From assembly GCA_027311125.1 (NCBI GenBank), contig DAICZO010000307.1, positions 1 through 61,049 of the forward strand: a DNA stretch of 61,049 nt, given 5' to 3'. Position numbers and translations under genes: made by a program. The notes beneath the pieces were generated by a model. It saw only the letters and a list, made by a program, of their open reading frames with translations. It made no database searches and was not told where the DNA came from. Numbering within the stretch: the stretch's first letter is position 1; the number at the start of each line of letters is the position of its first letter. The DNA comes from Acidobacteriaceae bacterium. Lineage in GTDB: Bacteria; Acidobacteriota; Terriglobia; Terriglobales; Acidobacteriaceae. This document shows positions 47,997-57,927 of this stretch, in pieces.

Positions 47997-48689
47997 ATGA
48001 CTGTTTCCACGCGCCGCTATAGATATCTGGATGCCTTGACCACCGCGTTCGTTGTTATTTTGCTAGTATCCAATCTGATCGCCCAAAAAGTATGTGTCCT
48101 GGGGCCGTTTGCAGTCAGCGGAGCCGTGCTGTTGTTCCCAATTACCTATATCTTCGGCGATATATTTACTGAAGTTTATGGATTTGCTGCATCACGACGG
48201 GCTATTTGGCTGGGATTCTTCGGTACAGCTTTGCTTTATTTCATTGCGGCCATCGTTATTGCACTCCCCCCAGCACCCGGCTGGGCAAACCAGAAAGCAT
48301 TTTCGGTCGTATTCGGGTTTATTCCTCGTATTCTGGCTGCCAGCCTAGTGTCCTTCTGGGCGGGTGAATTTGCCAATTCATACACCATGGCCCGCTTGAA
48401 ATTGCTGACAAACGGTCGCAAACTGTGGACACGGACGATTGGTTCCACTGTGGTTGGTCAAGCCGTGGATACGACACTCGTTATTTTCCTTACCTTCGTT
48501 GGAACCATTCCGCTCAAGACGCTGGTCAGTATGATCCTCACCGGGTACACGCTAAAGGTTGGGTATGAAGTGCTGGCAACACCGCTGACCTATTTGGTGA
48601 TCAATCGATTGAAGCGGGCGGAAGATGCTGACGCATACGATCGCGACGAAAATTTCAACCCCTTTTCCTTTGCTGAAAAGCAGCAATAG
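47997..48689 (+). CDS. Queuosine precursor transporter (VUT/YhhQ family)
   Basis: ILLVSNLIAQKVCVLGPFAVSGAVLLFPITYIFGDIFTEVYGFAASRRAIWLGF; GQAVDTTLVIFLTF. Confidence 0.93.
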   Translation: MTVSTRRYRYLDALTTAFVVILLVSNLIAQKVCVLGPFAVSGAVLLFPITYIFGDIFTEVYGFAASRRAIWLGFFGTALLYFIAAIVIALPPAPGWANQKAFSVVFGFIPRILAASLVSFWAGEFANSYTMARLKLLTNGRKLWTRTIGSTVVGQAVDTTLVIFLTFVGTIPLKTLVSMILTGYTLKVGYEVLATPLTYLVINRLKRAEDADAYDRDENFNPFSFAEKQQ

Positions 48690-48899
48690 TCAGCCTTCGG
48701 CCCGAGAGTGTTTCAGACTGTAGATCGAACCTGACCGCTGTCTATCTTCGTTCGCGAAATTGTTGTGTTCTTTCGACAGAATTTCGCACCTTTCGACCGA
48801 CAGTGTCATCAAAAATGGAACAGAACTTTTAAGTTGTGCGTTAACCATTGTGGGGCTAGCCTACCCGTGGTTTTGTTGGCATGAACTCTGTCGAAGCCT

Positions 48900-50027
48900 A
48901 TGTTTTTCGAATTAACAAGGAGTAGTAGATTGTCGCTGCTTAGAAGAAAAAGTTATTGCGTTGTCTCCCTACTGGTCCCCATGGCCCTCTTTGCTTGCTT
49001 GCTGGGCTGCAAGCACGACCCACCGCCAGTGCCTCCAATGCAGGCGATGCCGGTGCAGGTTGCGACGATTGCGCTCTCGCCTGTGCCGAATTCGGATGTT
49101 TATGTCTCAACCATCAAGAGCAGGCGCTCGGCAACGATGCAGCCACAGGTCGACGGCAATCTTACGCGTATTCTGGTCAAGTCTGGTGACACTGTCAAAG
49201 CTGGGCAATTATTGATGCAGATCGATCCGCTCAAGCAGGTTGCTACGGTTCAGTCGCAGCAGGGAACTGAGTTTCAGAAAAAAGCCATCTACCAGTACAA
49301 CCAGACAGAGGTCGAGCGCCAGCGCAAACTCTATGAGGCTGGGGTTGTATCCAAGCAGGCCTACGATCAGGCCGTACAAGCTTTTGAGAATTCCAAGGGG
49401 GATCTTGATTCGTCTGCAGCCCTGACGGCGACGCAAAAGCAGCAACTTGGTTATTACCAGATTCGAGCTCCATTTGCCGGGGTTGTCGGTGACATCCCAG
49501 TACATATTGGCGACTATGTCTCGTCCACGACGCTGTTGACTACGGTAGATGAGAATGCTGACCTGGAAGCCTATATCTACTTGCCAACGGAACGTGCGGC
49601 GGATGTACACACCGGACTTGCGGTGGAGATTCTTGATACGGCCGGCAACGGTTTGGTCAAGTCAACGGTCAACTTTGTCTCGCCGCAGGTAGATAATGGG
49701 CTGCAAAGTATCCTGGCCAAGGCTCCGATTCCGCGGACAGCAGAACGCCTACGTAATCAGCAAGTAGTGAAGGCACGCATTACGTGGAGCACGACGCCTT
49801 CGCCTGTTGTTCCTGTTCTGGCGGTCACTCGCATTGGCGGTCAGGCATTTGTCTTCGTTGCTGCCCCCAGTGCCAATGGTTATGTTGCGCATCAGGTCGC
49901 AGTGTCGTTGGGAGAAACCCTCGGTAATAGCTATCCTGTGCTGACAGGACTCAAGCCCGGCGACAAAGTCATCTTATCTGGCCTGCAATTTCTGCAGGAA
50001 GGCGCACCCGTCAAGCCGCTTGGTTGA
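48900..50027 (+). CDS. RND efflux transporter periplasmic adaptor (MexA/AcrA-type) lipoprotein
   Basis: Lipobox LLGCK; VDGNLTRILVKSGDTVKAGQLLMQIDPL, YYQIRAPFAGVVGDIPVHIGDYV. Confidence 0.94.
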   Translation: MFFELTRSSRLSLLRRKSYCVVSLLVPMALFACLLGCKHDPPPVPPMQAMPVQVATIALSPVPNSDVYVSTIKSRRSATMQPQVDGNLTRILVKSGDTVKAGQLLMQIDPLKQVATVQSQQGTEFQKKAIYQYNQTEVERQRKLYEAGVVSKQAYDQAVQAFENSKGDLDSSAALTATQKQQLGYYQIRAPFAGVVGDIPVHIGDYVSSTTLLTTVDENADLEAYIYLPTERAADVHTGLAVEILDTAGNGLVKSTVNFVSPQVDNGLQSILAKAPIPRTAERLRNQQVVKARITWSTTPSPVVPVLAVTRIGGQAFVFVAAPSANGYVAHQVAVSLGETLGNSYPVLTGLKPGDKVILSGLQFLQEGAPVKPLG

Positions 50028-50133
50028 TTGGCTTGACTTGACATAGCACGCAACGAACTGGCGCAGCGTTTGAAATCACGCACTGCACAGTACCCTGTTT
50101 ACCCGGGCTTCATACTCCGTCCAGAGGTCACTC

Positions 50134-53100
50134 TTGGTAGATTTCTTTATTCGTCGTCCGATCTTCGCCACAGTCTGCGCGCTGCTGATTGTGTTAGCAG
50201 GTGCTGTCTCTATCCCTACGCTGCCGATTTCGCTGTACCCGCAGCTTGCACCGCCTCAGGTGGTCGTAACTACCAACTACATTGGTGCAAACTCGAAGGA
50301 TGTCGAGTCCGCCGTCACCACGATTCTGGAGCAATCCATCAATGGTGTGGAGGGCATGCGCTACATGTCGTCCACGAGTTCCAACGATGGAACCTCCGCA
50401 ATTACTGTAACTTTCCAGACTGGTTACGACCTGAACATTGCTGCTGTAGACGTTCAGAATCGTGTGGCCTCGGCACAAGGCCGTCTGCCCGCCGTCGTCA
50501 ACAACACTGGAATCAGTATCATCAAGGCGAACTCGAACTTTGTTCTGGCCGCGGGATTTGTCTCGCCCGATCACTCGCTTACACCTGCCTTCATCTCGAA
50601 TTATCTGGATGTATACGTCAAGGACGCTCTCAAGCGTGTCCCCGGAGTAGGGGATGTTGTCATCTTTGGAGAGCGCAAGTATGCGATGCGGATATGGCTC
50701 GATCCGAGCCGCCTTGCTGCCCGCGGCCTCACTGCTCTGGACGTGACGAGCGCACTCGCCGAACAGAACGTGGAGGTAGCCGCAGGTCAGCTTGGACAGC
50801 AACCCTCAGACCCGCACCAGAACTTCCAGATGGCAGTTCGAGTGGTCGGACGACTATCCGATCCGCGGCAGTTTGAGAACATCATTATCAAGAACAGTCC
50901 CAATGCAAGCGGTATTGTGTTGCTGCGTGATGTAGGGCACGCCGAGATAGGAGCAGAGAACTACAGCACGGAACTAAAATTTTCCGGTGGTGATGCTGTC
51001 GGTATCGGCGTTCAGCAGCTTTCCAACGCTAATGCGCTTGATGTCGATAAGCGGTGCCGCGCAGTTTTAGCTGAATTGCAAAAGTCCTTCCCGCCGGGCA
51101 TGAAAGGTATCATCGCTGTCGATACGACTACCGTCGTCAGAGATTCTATTCGGGAGGTTGTTCAGACGATTGGTGAAGCAGTCATCATCGTCATCATTGT
51201 TATCTTCCTGTTCCTCCAGGATTGGCGTGCCACAATCATCCCTGCTGTAACTATTCCGGTGTCACTGATAGGTACGTTTGCGTTCATCAAACTATTTGGC
51301 TTTTCAATCAACTCGTTAACGCTCTTTGGTATTACGCTAGCCACCGGTCTAGTTGTGGATGACGCTATCGTTGTGATTGAAAATGTCCAGCGCCATATTG
51401 AGAAGGAGCACTGCGATAGCCATCAGGCAACTTCTGAAGCTATGTCGGAGGTCACCAGTGCCGTTATCGCAACGTCTCTGGTGCTGATCTCCGTGTTCAT
51501 TCCAGTCAGCTTTTTCCCAGGCACTACTGGAATCCTGTACAAGCAGTTCTCGCTTACGATTGCCTTCTCCATCGCTATCTCCGCATTCAATGCGCTCACG
51601 TTGTCGCCTGCGCTAGCGGCGATCCTGCTCCGTGCGCAACAGAAGCAAACTGGCTTGATGGGGTTACTGCTCAACACTGTGGAAGCGTTTATTCAATGGC
51701 TCATTCGTATCTATGCTAAGGCGGTTACGTTCGTCGTCCGTATACGTTACGCTATGCTTCTGCTGTTCGGCGGCGCACTTGCAGCTACAGCATTTATGTA
51801 CAACCACGTTCCTACGGCGTTCATTCCGCAGGAAGATCAGTCCTACTTCCTGATCATTGTGCAGACACCCCCAGGAGCTTCGCTCAGTTACACTTCGGAG
51901 TTTGCTGATAGAGCAGCAGCACTCGTGCGTCAGAACCAGGGTGTATTCGGCACGTTCTCGGTCATGGGATTCTCCCTCGCTGGGGGTAGCTCCCCGAACT
52001 CAGGCCTGATTTTTGCACCACTCAAGCCAATTGATGATCGTTCCAAAATGGGGCCGAACTATACGGCCAAGGCAATCGTTGCCGATATAGGACCCAAACT
52101 GTTCGGCGTACCAGGAGGTATTGCGTTCGCCGCTGAACCGCCTGCGATTCAGGGAATTGGAACAGTTGGAGGATTTCAGTTCATTCTTCAAGATGGCGGT
52201 CGTAATACCTTCGCGGATATTGATCGCGTAGCTCACACCATCGTTGCGCAGTCGCGAGCCCCAGGATCAGGATTGGTTGGCATGAACACGACGTTCACCT
52301 CCAATGATCCTCAGTTGCTTGTCACGATTGATCGTGAAAAGGCTAAGACTATTGGCGTTCCGTTTAGCCAGATTACTGCTGCACTGAACACATTCATGGG
52401 TTCGAGCTACGTCAACGATTTTGACTTCAACAACCGCTCTTACCGTGTCTATGTTCAGGCAGATGCTCCATTCCGCAAGACGTCGCAGGATCTCCGTCAG
52501 TACTACGTTCGATCAGATTCCGGACGTATGATTCCGCTCGATAATCTTGCAACGATTGCGGAGACCTCAGGCCCTCAGGTCATCAATCACTACAATCTCT
52601 TTCGTTCAGCTGAAATTGACGGCTCGCCTGCCCCTGGTCTTAGTTCCGGACAAGGACTCGATGCAATGCAGCGGCTTTTCGAGAAGAACAAGCTTCAGGG
52701 CATGACCTTCTCCTGGACAGGTCTGGCTCTTGAAGAAGTTGAGTCGGCAGGCAAGGCGATCATCATATTTGGCCTCGGGTTACTGGTGGTTTACCTCACC
52801 CTTTCCGCACAATACGAGAGCTTTGCGCTGCCGTTTATTATTTTGCTTGCTGTCCCCATGGCCGTCCTCGGCGCACTAGCGTTGGTAGCCGCTCGGGGAC
52901 TCGTCGACGACGTCTATGTGCAGATTGGTCTAGTGATGCTCATTGGGCTCTCTGCGAAAAACTCCATCCTGATTGTTGAGTTCGCGGAGCAACTACTGGA
53001 GCAGGGCAGGTCCATCATTGACGCTGCGATCGAAGCAGCTGAGTTGAGGCTCCGTCCAATCCTGATGACTTCGATCGCGTTCATTCTAGGAGTGTTGCCG

Positions 53101-53298
53101 CTCTACTTCGCTACTGGTGCCGGCGCCTACGGACGGCACTCCGTGGGTACGGCGATCGTGGGTGGAATGTTGCTTTCGACGATCCTCAATCTCTTCTTTA
53201 TTCCAGTACTGTATGTCGTACTCAAGACTCTACTTGGGCGGTTCAAGGTCAAAGCGCGAGTTCGTCCTGAAGACTGCGAAGATCCAGTCAGCGTTTAG
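50134..53298 (+). CDS. RND efflux transporter permease (HAE1/AcrB-type)
   Basis: 1054 aa from TTG start; FFIRRPIFATV, GLVVDDAIVVIENVQRHIE, GLSAKNSILIVEFAEQ. Confidence 0.97.
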   Translation: MVDFFIRRPIFATVCALLIVLAGAVSIPTLPISLYPQLAPPQVVVTTNYIGANSKDVESAVTTILEQSINGVEGMRYMSSTSSNDGTSAITVTFQTGYDLNIAAVDVQNRVASAQGRLPAVVNNTGISIIKANSNFVLAAGFVSPDHSLTPAFISNYLDVYVKDALKRVPGVGDVVIFGERKYAMRIWLDPSRLAARGLTALDVTSALAEQNVEVAAGQLGQQPSDPHQNFQMAVRVVGRLSDPRQFENIIIKNSPNASGIVLLRDVGHAEIGAENYSTELKFSGGDAVGIGVQQLSNANALDVDKRCRAVLAELQKSFPPGMKGIIAVDTTTVVRDSIREVVQTIGEAVIIVIIVIFLFLQDWRATIIPAVTIPVSLIGTFAFIKLFGFSINSLTLFGITLATGLVVDDAIVVIENVQRHIEKEHCDSHQATSEAMSEVTSAVIATSLVLISVFIPVSFFPGTTGILYKQFSLTIAFSIAISAFNALTLSPALAAILLRAQQKQTGLMGLLLNTVEAFIQWLIRIYAKAVTFVVRIRYAMLLLFGGALAATAFMYNHVPTAFIPQEDQSYFLIIVQTPPGASLSYTSEFADRAAALVRQNQGVFGTFSVMGFSLAGGSSPNSGLIFAPLKPIDDRSKMGPNYTAKAIVADIGPKLFGVPGGIAFAAEPPAIQGIGTVGGFQFILQDGGRNTFADIDRVAHTIVAQSRAPGSGLVGMNTTFTSNDPQLLVTIDREKAKTIGVPFSQITAALNTFMGSSYVNDFDFNNRSYRVYVQADAPFRKTSQDLRQYYVRSDSGRMIPLDNLATIAETSGPQVINHYNLFRSAEIDGSPAPGLSSGQGLDAMQRLFEKNKLQGMTFSWTGLALEEVESAGKAIIIFGLGLLVVYLTLSAQYESFALPFIILLAVPMAVLGALALVAARGLVDDVYVQIGLVMLIGLSAKNSILIVEFAEQLLEQGRSIIDAAIEAAELRLRPILMTSIAFILGVLPLYFATGAGAYGRHSVGTAIVGGMLLSTILNLFFIPVLYVVLKTLLGRFKVKARVRPEDCEDPVSV

Positions 53299-53319
53299 AG
53301 TCTTGAGTGATGGAGTTGT

Positions 53320-53359
53320 ACTTCTGTGATGATTGGCAGGTGTCATTCATCACAGAAGT
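53320..53359 (+). terminator. Perfect 13-bp inverted repeat after the efflux pump gene, possible terminator
   Basis: ACTTCTGTGATGA (53320-53332) / TCATCACAGAAGT (53347-53359); no U tract follows. Confidence 0.45.
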
Positions 53360-53492
53360 CCCGCACTCTAAATGGTCGAAGCCGCTGGTTTCCATCGGTT
53401 TAATCAGGCTGAACAACATCTCGGAAACTCTCTGCTAACAGGCTAGTATCGATAACCAGCCAATTGGCATAGATTCCGTCTATGATGACCCG

Positions 53493-54827
53493 ATGATGTC
53501 TCATCCTCATCCGCCGGCTAGTCCAAGCGCCCAGTCCTGGGTTTTTGGAGCTAACAACCCCGACCTTGGCCTCCCCCTTCAGCATCTACCGTACTGTGTC
53601 TTTCAGGCTCCAGACACTGCCCATGCGCACCTCGGCGTAGGTATTGGGGCATGCATCCTTGACCTCTTTGTGTGTGCTGAAACTGGCCTGTTCGAGCACC
53701 TGCCTGCAGAGATCGTCGCTGCCTGCAGCTTCCCTGCGCTTAACCCACTGATGGATCTTGGCCCCGAAGCCTGGGCTACACTTCGTACAGAGCTTCAAGG
53801 TTTGCTGAGTACCTCTACTCCGCTCTCACCAGATCGTCGTTTGCTTACAGAAGCAGCTCTGGTGTCCAGTCGCGAAGTGACATTTTCGACTCCGGTTTTC
53901 ACCCCAAATTACACGGACTTCTATAGCTCGATCGATCATGCGACCCGAGTAGGAAGGCTCTTTCGTCCCGATCAGCCGTTGCTGCCTAACTATCAGCACA
54001 TTCCCATTGGCTACCACGGCCGCACCTCATCGATTGTCCTAAGCGGGACGTCGATACACCGTCCTAGAGGACAATCCAAGCCCGCTAGCTTAGACGCCCT
54101 TCCCGGCTTTGCTCCCACGATCTCTTTAGATTATGAGTTGGAACTCGGTTTTTACATTGGACAGTCCAACCCACTCGGTACACCGATACCTATCGAACGT
54201 GCCTCCAGTCATCTTTTTGGTGTCAGCCTGCTTAACGATTGGTCAGCACGCGACATTCAGTCCTGGGAGTACCAGCCGCTTGGCCCGTTTCTGGGGAAGA
54301 GCTTTGCCACCTCCATTTCTCCATGGGTAACCCCGATGGCGGCACTCGGTCCCTTCCGTTCGCCAGCAGCTGCTCGTCTGCATCATCTTGCTAAGCCGCT
54401 ACCTTACCTGCTCTGTAAGCATGACCAGCATGATGGGAATCTCAATTTGATGCTCGAGGTTTTTCTTGCGTCTGCTGAGATGAAAAAGAAGAATATTGCT
54501 CCAGTCAGATTAAGCCGAGTCTGCGCACGGCACCTCTTCTGGACCCCTGCTCAACTTATCGCTCACCATACCAGCAACGGCTGTAACCTGCAGATAGGCG
54601 ATCTGCTGGCTACTGGCACGATATCCGGTCCGGATGATGCTTCCTCTGGATGCCTGCTTGAACTTACGCGTAACGGAACACAACCAATCACACTGCCCTC
54701 TGGGGAGTCACGGAGATATCTTCTCGACGGGGATGAAGTGATCTTTCGCGGATATGGGGAGGTCTCCGGCCATCCGCGCATCAGACTCGGCGAGTGCCGC
54801 GGCACAATTCACTCCAACTCTGCCTGA
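53493..54827 (+). CDS. fahA: Fumarylacetoacetase
   Basis: NYTDFYSSIDHATRVGRLFRPDQPLLPNYQHIPIGYHGRTSSIVLSGT, NDWSARDIQSWEYQPLGPFLGKSFATSISPWV. Confidence 0.96.
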   Translation: MMSHPHPPASPSAQSWVFGANNPDLGLPLQHLPYCVFQAPDTAHAHLGVGIGACILDLFVCAETGLFEHLPAEIVAACSFPALNPLMDLGPEAWATLRTELQGLLSTSTPLSPDRRLLTEAALVSSREVTFSTPVFTPNYTDFYSSIDHATRVGRLFRPDQPLLPNYQHIPIGYHGRTSSIVLSGTSIHRPRGQSKPASLDALPGFAPTISLDYELELGFYIGQSNPLGTPIPIERASSHLFGVSLLNDWSARDIQSWEYQPLGPFLGKSFATSISPWVTPMAALGPFRSPAAARLHHLAKPLPYLLCKHDQHDGNLNLMLEVFLASAEMKKKNIAPVRLSRVCARHLFWTPAQLIAHHTSNGCNLQIGDLLATGTISGPDDASSGCLLELTRNGTQPITLPSGESRRYLLDGDEVIFRGYGEVSGHPRIRLGECRGTIHSNSA

Positions 54828-54891
54828 AAGGTTCTCGTTTCGAGAGAGGCTTTCTGGGCTTAGTCTTGGCATAGGGCCACTGAGGGTTAAT

Positions 54892-55617
54892 TTAGAGACC
54901 CTCAAATAGATTGGTCGTCAGTCTGGCCGGTTGGGGCTCCGCTGTTGCCACCAGTGCATAGTGCTCGTAGCCGCCGTACCGTTCGAAAGTATCTTTTGTC
55001 TTCTCCATGAGCGGAGCCTGAGACACGTGTTGCCTAAACGCCTCAGTTTTTTGCGATTGTACGGTACGTATGTCCAGTGTGACTGTCCATGGCACTGGTT
55101 GGGGAGGCTGTCGCTCCGGCAGAAAATAGGAGGTGCTCAGGTGAAACAGTCGTCTGGCCTGGTGTGGCTGAGCCAGGTCGGGGTATCGTTTGGCACGACC
55201 TGCCCAGTGGTAGGCTGCCGTTGTCAGCATCGAGACGATCATGTGATCTGCATGCGTATTGAGTCCACCATCACCCCCAAACGTGATCACAACGTCTGGA
55301 CGGAATCGCCGGATGCGTTCGACCAAACGGCCTGCGGCTTGAGAAAAGTTGGTGAACTCCAATCGACCATCCTGATAGTCCAGTAATTCGTGGTGCCTGA
55401 CCCCAAGCACGCCACACGACGCTGCGAACTCTGCACGCCGGATGGCACCGAGGGCGGCACCGGACTCAGAAGCCCCTCGGTTGGTCGCTGCCTGACCATC
55501 CGTCAGGCAGAGGACATAAGTTTCTACTCCACGTGCCGCTGCCAGAGCGAGCGCGCCGCCAAATGCGAAACACTCATCATCCGGGTGTGCGACCACACAC
55601 ATCATCTTCAAACTCAA
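54892..55617 (-). CDS. PIG-L family deacetylase
   Basis: CVVAHPDDECFAFGG, FGGDGGLNTHADHMIVS; ATGA overlap with rnhB stop. Confidence 0.92.
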   Translation of the reverse strand: MSLKMMCVVAHPDDECFAFGGALALAAARGVETYVLCLTDGQAATNRGASESGAALGAIRRAEFAASCGVLGVRHHELLDYQDGRLEFTNFSQAAGRLVERIRRFRPDVVITFGGDGGLNTHADHMIVSMLTTAAYHWAGRAKRYPDLAQPHQARRLFHLSTSYFLPERQPPQPVPWTVTLDIRTVQSQKTEAFRQHVSQAPLMEKTKDTFERYGGYEHYALVATAEPQPARLTTNLFEGL

Positions 55618-56399
55618 AGCGAGATCTCCTGTTTATCACTGGGGAAGGGAAGCCCAGGTTTGACTGATTGCTGCAACGCAGTACTACGTACCCATGCCGC
55701 AGCCACTGGAGCGAAACTGCGGCGATGCAGCGCACATGGGCCTAATTCAAAGAGTGCTCGTTTATGCTGCGGGGTTCCATAGCCCTTGTGTGCCGCCAAG
55801 CCATACATTGGATACAGGCTATCCAGCTCTTGAAGCAGATTATCGCGATATACCTTGGCAACGACAGAAGCGGCCGCGATCGATAGGCTCAGCGCATCGC
55901 CATAGATCAACCTGGTTTGTGCACAAGGATGATCCAGTCGCATGGCATCGATGAGGAGATGATCCGGCGTTATTGCCAGACCTTGCACAGCTGCGAGCAT
56001 TGCAAGCCTGGTTGCCTGATAGATGTTGACCTGATCGATCGTCGTCGCGTCGATCTCAGCTATCGAGATCGAGAGGGCCACTTGCCTTATTTGTTGGTCG
56101 AGGGCTTCGCGGTTGCTGGCCTTGAGTTGCTTTGAGTCGGTGAGACCAGCGCGAGCCAGAGAATCAATTTGCTCCGGCAGAATAACCGCTGCAGCAACTA
56201 CTGGGCCCAGCAGAGCTCCACGACCTACCTCATCCACTCCAGCAATCAATCGAAAGCCCCGATGCCGTAGTGCCTCTTCAGGTGCATCACTGCATACCAA
56301 CTGCTTCAACATACGCTGTTTGATAGTGGCTGAGGAGAGGCGCTTGGGATGGGGTATGGAGGTGGGAGAAACCATATGGGGACAGAATTGAGTGTACAA
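55614..56399 (-). CDS. rnhB: Ribonuclease HII
   Basis: LIAGVDEVGRGALLGPVVAAAVIL, DSKQLKASNREALDQQI, DALSLSIAAASVVAKVYRDNLLQELDSLYPMYGLAAHKGYGT. Confidence 0.95.
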   Translation of the reverse strand: MYTQFCPHMVSPTSIPHPKRLSSATIKQRMLKQLVCSDAPEEALRHRGFRLIAGVDEVGRGALLGPVVAAAVILPEQIDSLARAGLTDSKQLKASNREALDQQIRQVALSISIAEIDATTIDQVNIYQATRLAMLAAVQGLAITPDHLLIDAMRLDHPCAQTRLIYGDALSLSIAAASVVAKVYRDNLLQELDSLYPMYGLAAHKGYGTPQHKRALFELGPCALHRRSFAPVAAAWVRSTALQQSVKPGLPFPSDKQEISL

Positions 56400-56427
56400 C
56401 CTGACACTTGATAAGCGGACAAAGCAA

Positions 56428-56453
56428 AAGCCACGGCATTTGCCGTGGCTTTA
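56428..56453 (-). terminator. Rho-independent terminator between rplS and rnhB
   Basis: AAAGCCACGGCA-TT-TGCCGTGGCTTT perfect stem; minus strand followed by T-rich TTGCTTTG. Confidence 0.8.
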
Positions 56454-56472
56454 TAGAGAGCAGATTGTTTGA

Positions 56473-56832
56473 TTACTTGGTGGCACGAGCAACTTCAGTA
56501 AGACGAGCAGCCTTACCGCGCAGGCCACGCAGATAGAAGAGCTTGGAGCGGCGAACTTCGTAGGAGCGAACTTTCTCAACCTTGTCGACAACTTTGGAGT
56601 TGTAAGGGAAGATACGCTCAACACCCTGACCGAAGCTCATCTTGCGAACGGTGAACGTGCCTTGCGGTCCCTTGCGGCTGGCAATGACCATACCCTCGAA
56701 GGCCTGAAGACGCTCTTTCTCGCCTTCCTTGATCTTGACTTGAACGCGAACGGTATCGCCAGGGGCGAACGGAGGAAGGTCGGTCCGCTGTAACTTGGCG
56801 GCCAGCTTTTGCATGATTGGATGGATTGACAT
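56473..56832 (-). CDS. rplS: 50S ribosomal protein L19
   Basis: [86 protein letters not shown]. Confidence 0.98.
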   Translation of the reverse strand: MSIHPIMQKLAAKLQRTDLPPFAPGDTVRVQVKIKEGEKERLQAFEGMVIASRKGPQGTFTVRKMSFGQGVERIFPYNSKVVDKVEKVRSYEVRRSKLFYLRGLRGKAARLTEVARATK

Positions 56833-56941
56833 GACTACTTTCCTATGGTGATCTCGAATCTTTAGTGTACACGAATAATTGCAGACTGGGTAACGGGGAT
56901 GGCCATCGAACCTTGGACCCTATCTTGGTTCCGGGCACTTG

Positions 56942-57766
56942 TTAATCATCCAAATTATTTTGTGGTGCAAGTTTGCGTAATATCTCCTGATCTTCCTTGG
57001 TTAGATGCGCCTTGGCGAGCAGATCGGGGCGATTGCGCAACGTCTTTTCCAGGGACATGTGTCTCCTCCACTTACGAATAATCTCGTGGTTGCCGCTGGA
57101 GAGTGCTTGCGGCACGGCCCTGCCGTGAAATTCAGCTGGTCGAGTATAGTGAGGGTAGTCGAGCAGCCCTCCAGAGCCGTGGGTCGAGCGCGGTGGCCCG
57201 AGCGCGGGGTCCTGATTATCCGGCACGTCTATCTCCCCAAAACTTTCAAATCGCGACGAGTCCGGATTGCCTAGAGCGCCCGGAAGCAGACGTACGACTG
57301 CATCAACGATGATTGCAGCAGCTAATTCGCCCCCAGAAAGTACATAATCGCCGATGGAGATCTCGCGGTCACACAGCAGATCGTTGATGCGCTCGTCCAC
57401 CCCTTCGTAGCGTCCGCAGATCAGGACGATTCTCTTCAATTTAGATAAATCTTGTGCAACTGCCTGAGTGAATGGCTTCCCTTGCGCCGAGAGCAGGATG
57501 ACCGTCTCCTGTGTTGGGTCGCGGTGCTCTTTAGAGGCGATATCCAGCGCTGCGACGGCATCGAAGATCGGCTCAGGCTTTAGAACCATGCCCTCTCCAC
57601 CGCCAAAGGGCCGATCATCGACAGTGCGGTGTCGATCATGCGTGAAACTACGAAGGTCATGGGTCGCGATTTGAACCTGTCCGGCCGCAACTGCCCGGCT
57701 CAAGATGCCGTAGCGGAAGGAACTGGTAAAAAAATCGGGGAAGATGGTCACAAGGTCAAAGCGCAT
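56942..57766 (-). CDS. trmD: tRNA (guanosine(37)-N1)-methyltransferase
   Basis: [58 protein letters not shown]. Confidence 0.97.
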   Translation of the reverse strand: MRFDLVTIFPDFFTSSFRYGILSRAVAAGQVQIATHDLRSFTHDRHRTVDDRPFGGGEGMVLKPEPIFDAVAALDIASKEHRDPTQETVILLSAQGKPFTQAVAQDLSKLKRIVLICGRYEGVDERINDLLCDREISIGDYVLSGGELAAAIIVDAVVRLLPGALGNPDSSRFESFGEIDVPDNQDPALGPPRSTHGSGGLLDYPHYTRPAEFHGRAVPQALSSGNHEIIRKWRRHMSLEKTLRNRPDLLAKAHLTKEDQEILRKLAPQNNLDD

Positions 57767-57927
57767 AGTTAGGTTGGGCTATCAAACAATGGTTGTATCG
57801 ATCTCTTGTCCGCAAATTGGTAGCGTAGAGGAGATCATCTCCCAGTGTATTCAATTTGGGGTTGACGTACTTACTATCCCGACTGCTTCTGAGGCCGATA
57901 ACAGGAGTGACGGAGAGGTCTCGTACC

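Noticed and set aside
48876-48892. TGGCATGAACTCTGT as a sigma-54 promoter upstream of the RND adaptor
   Set aside because: The -12 GC is replaced by GT and no enhancer-like repeats of the GACACAC type are present.
50070-50876. 268-aa plus-strand ORF before and inside the RND permease
   Set aside because: Out-of-frame read of the AcrB-type gene; no recognisable domain.
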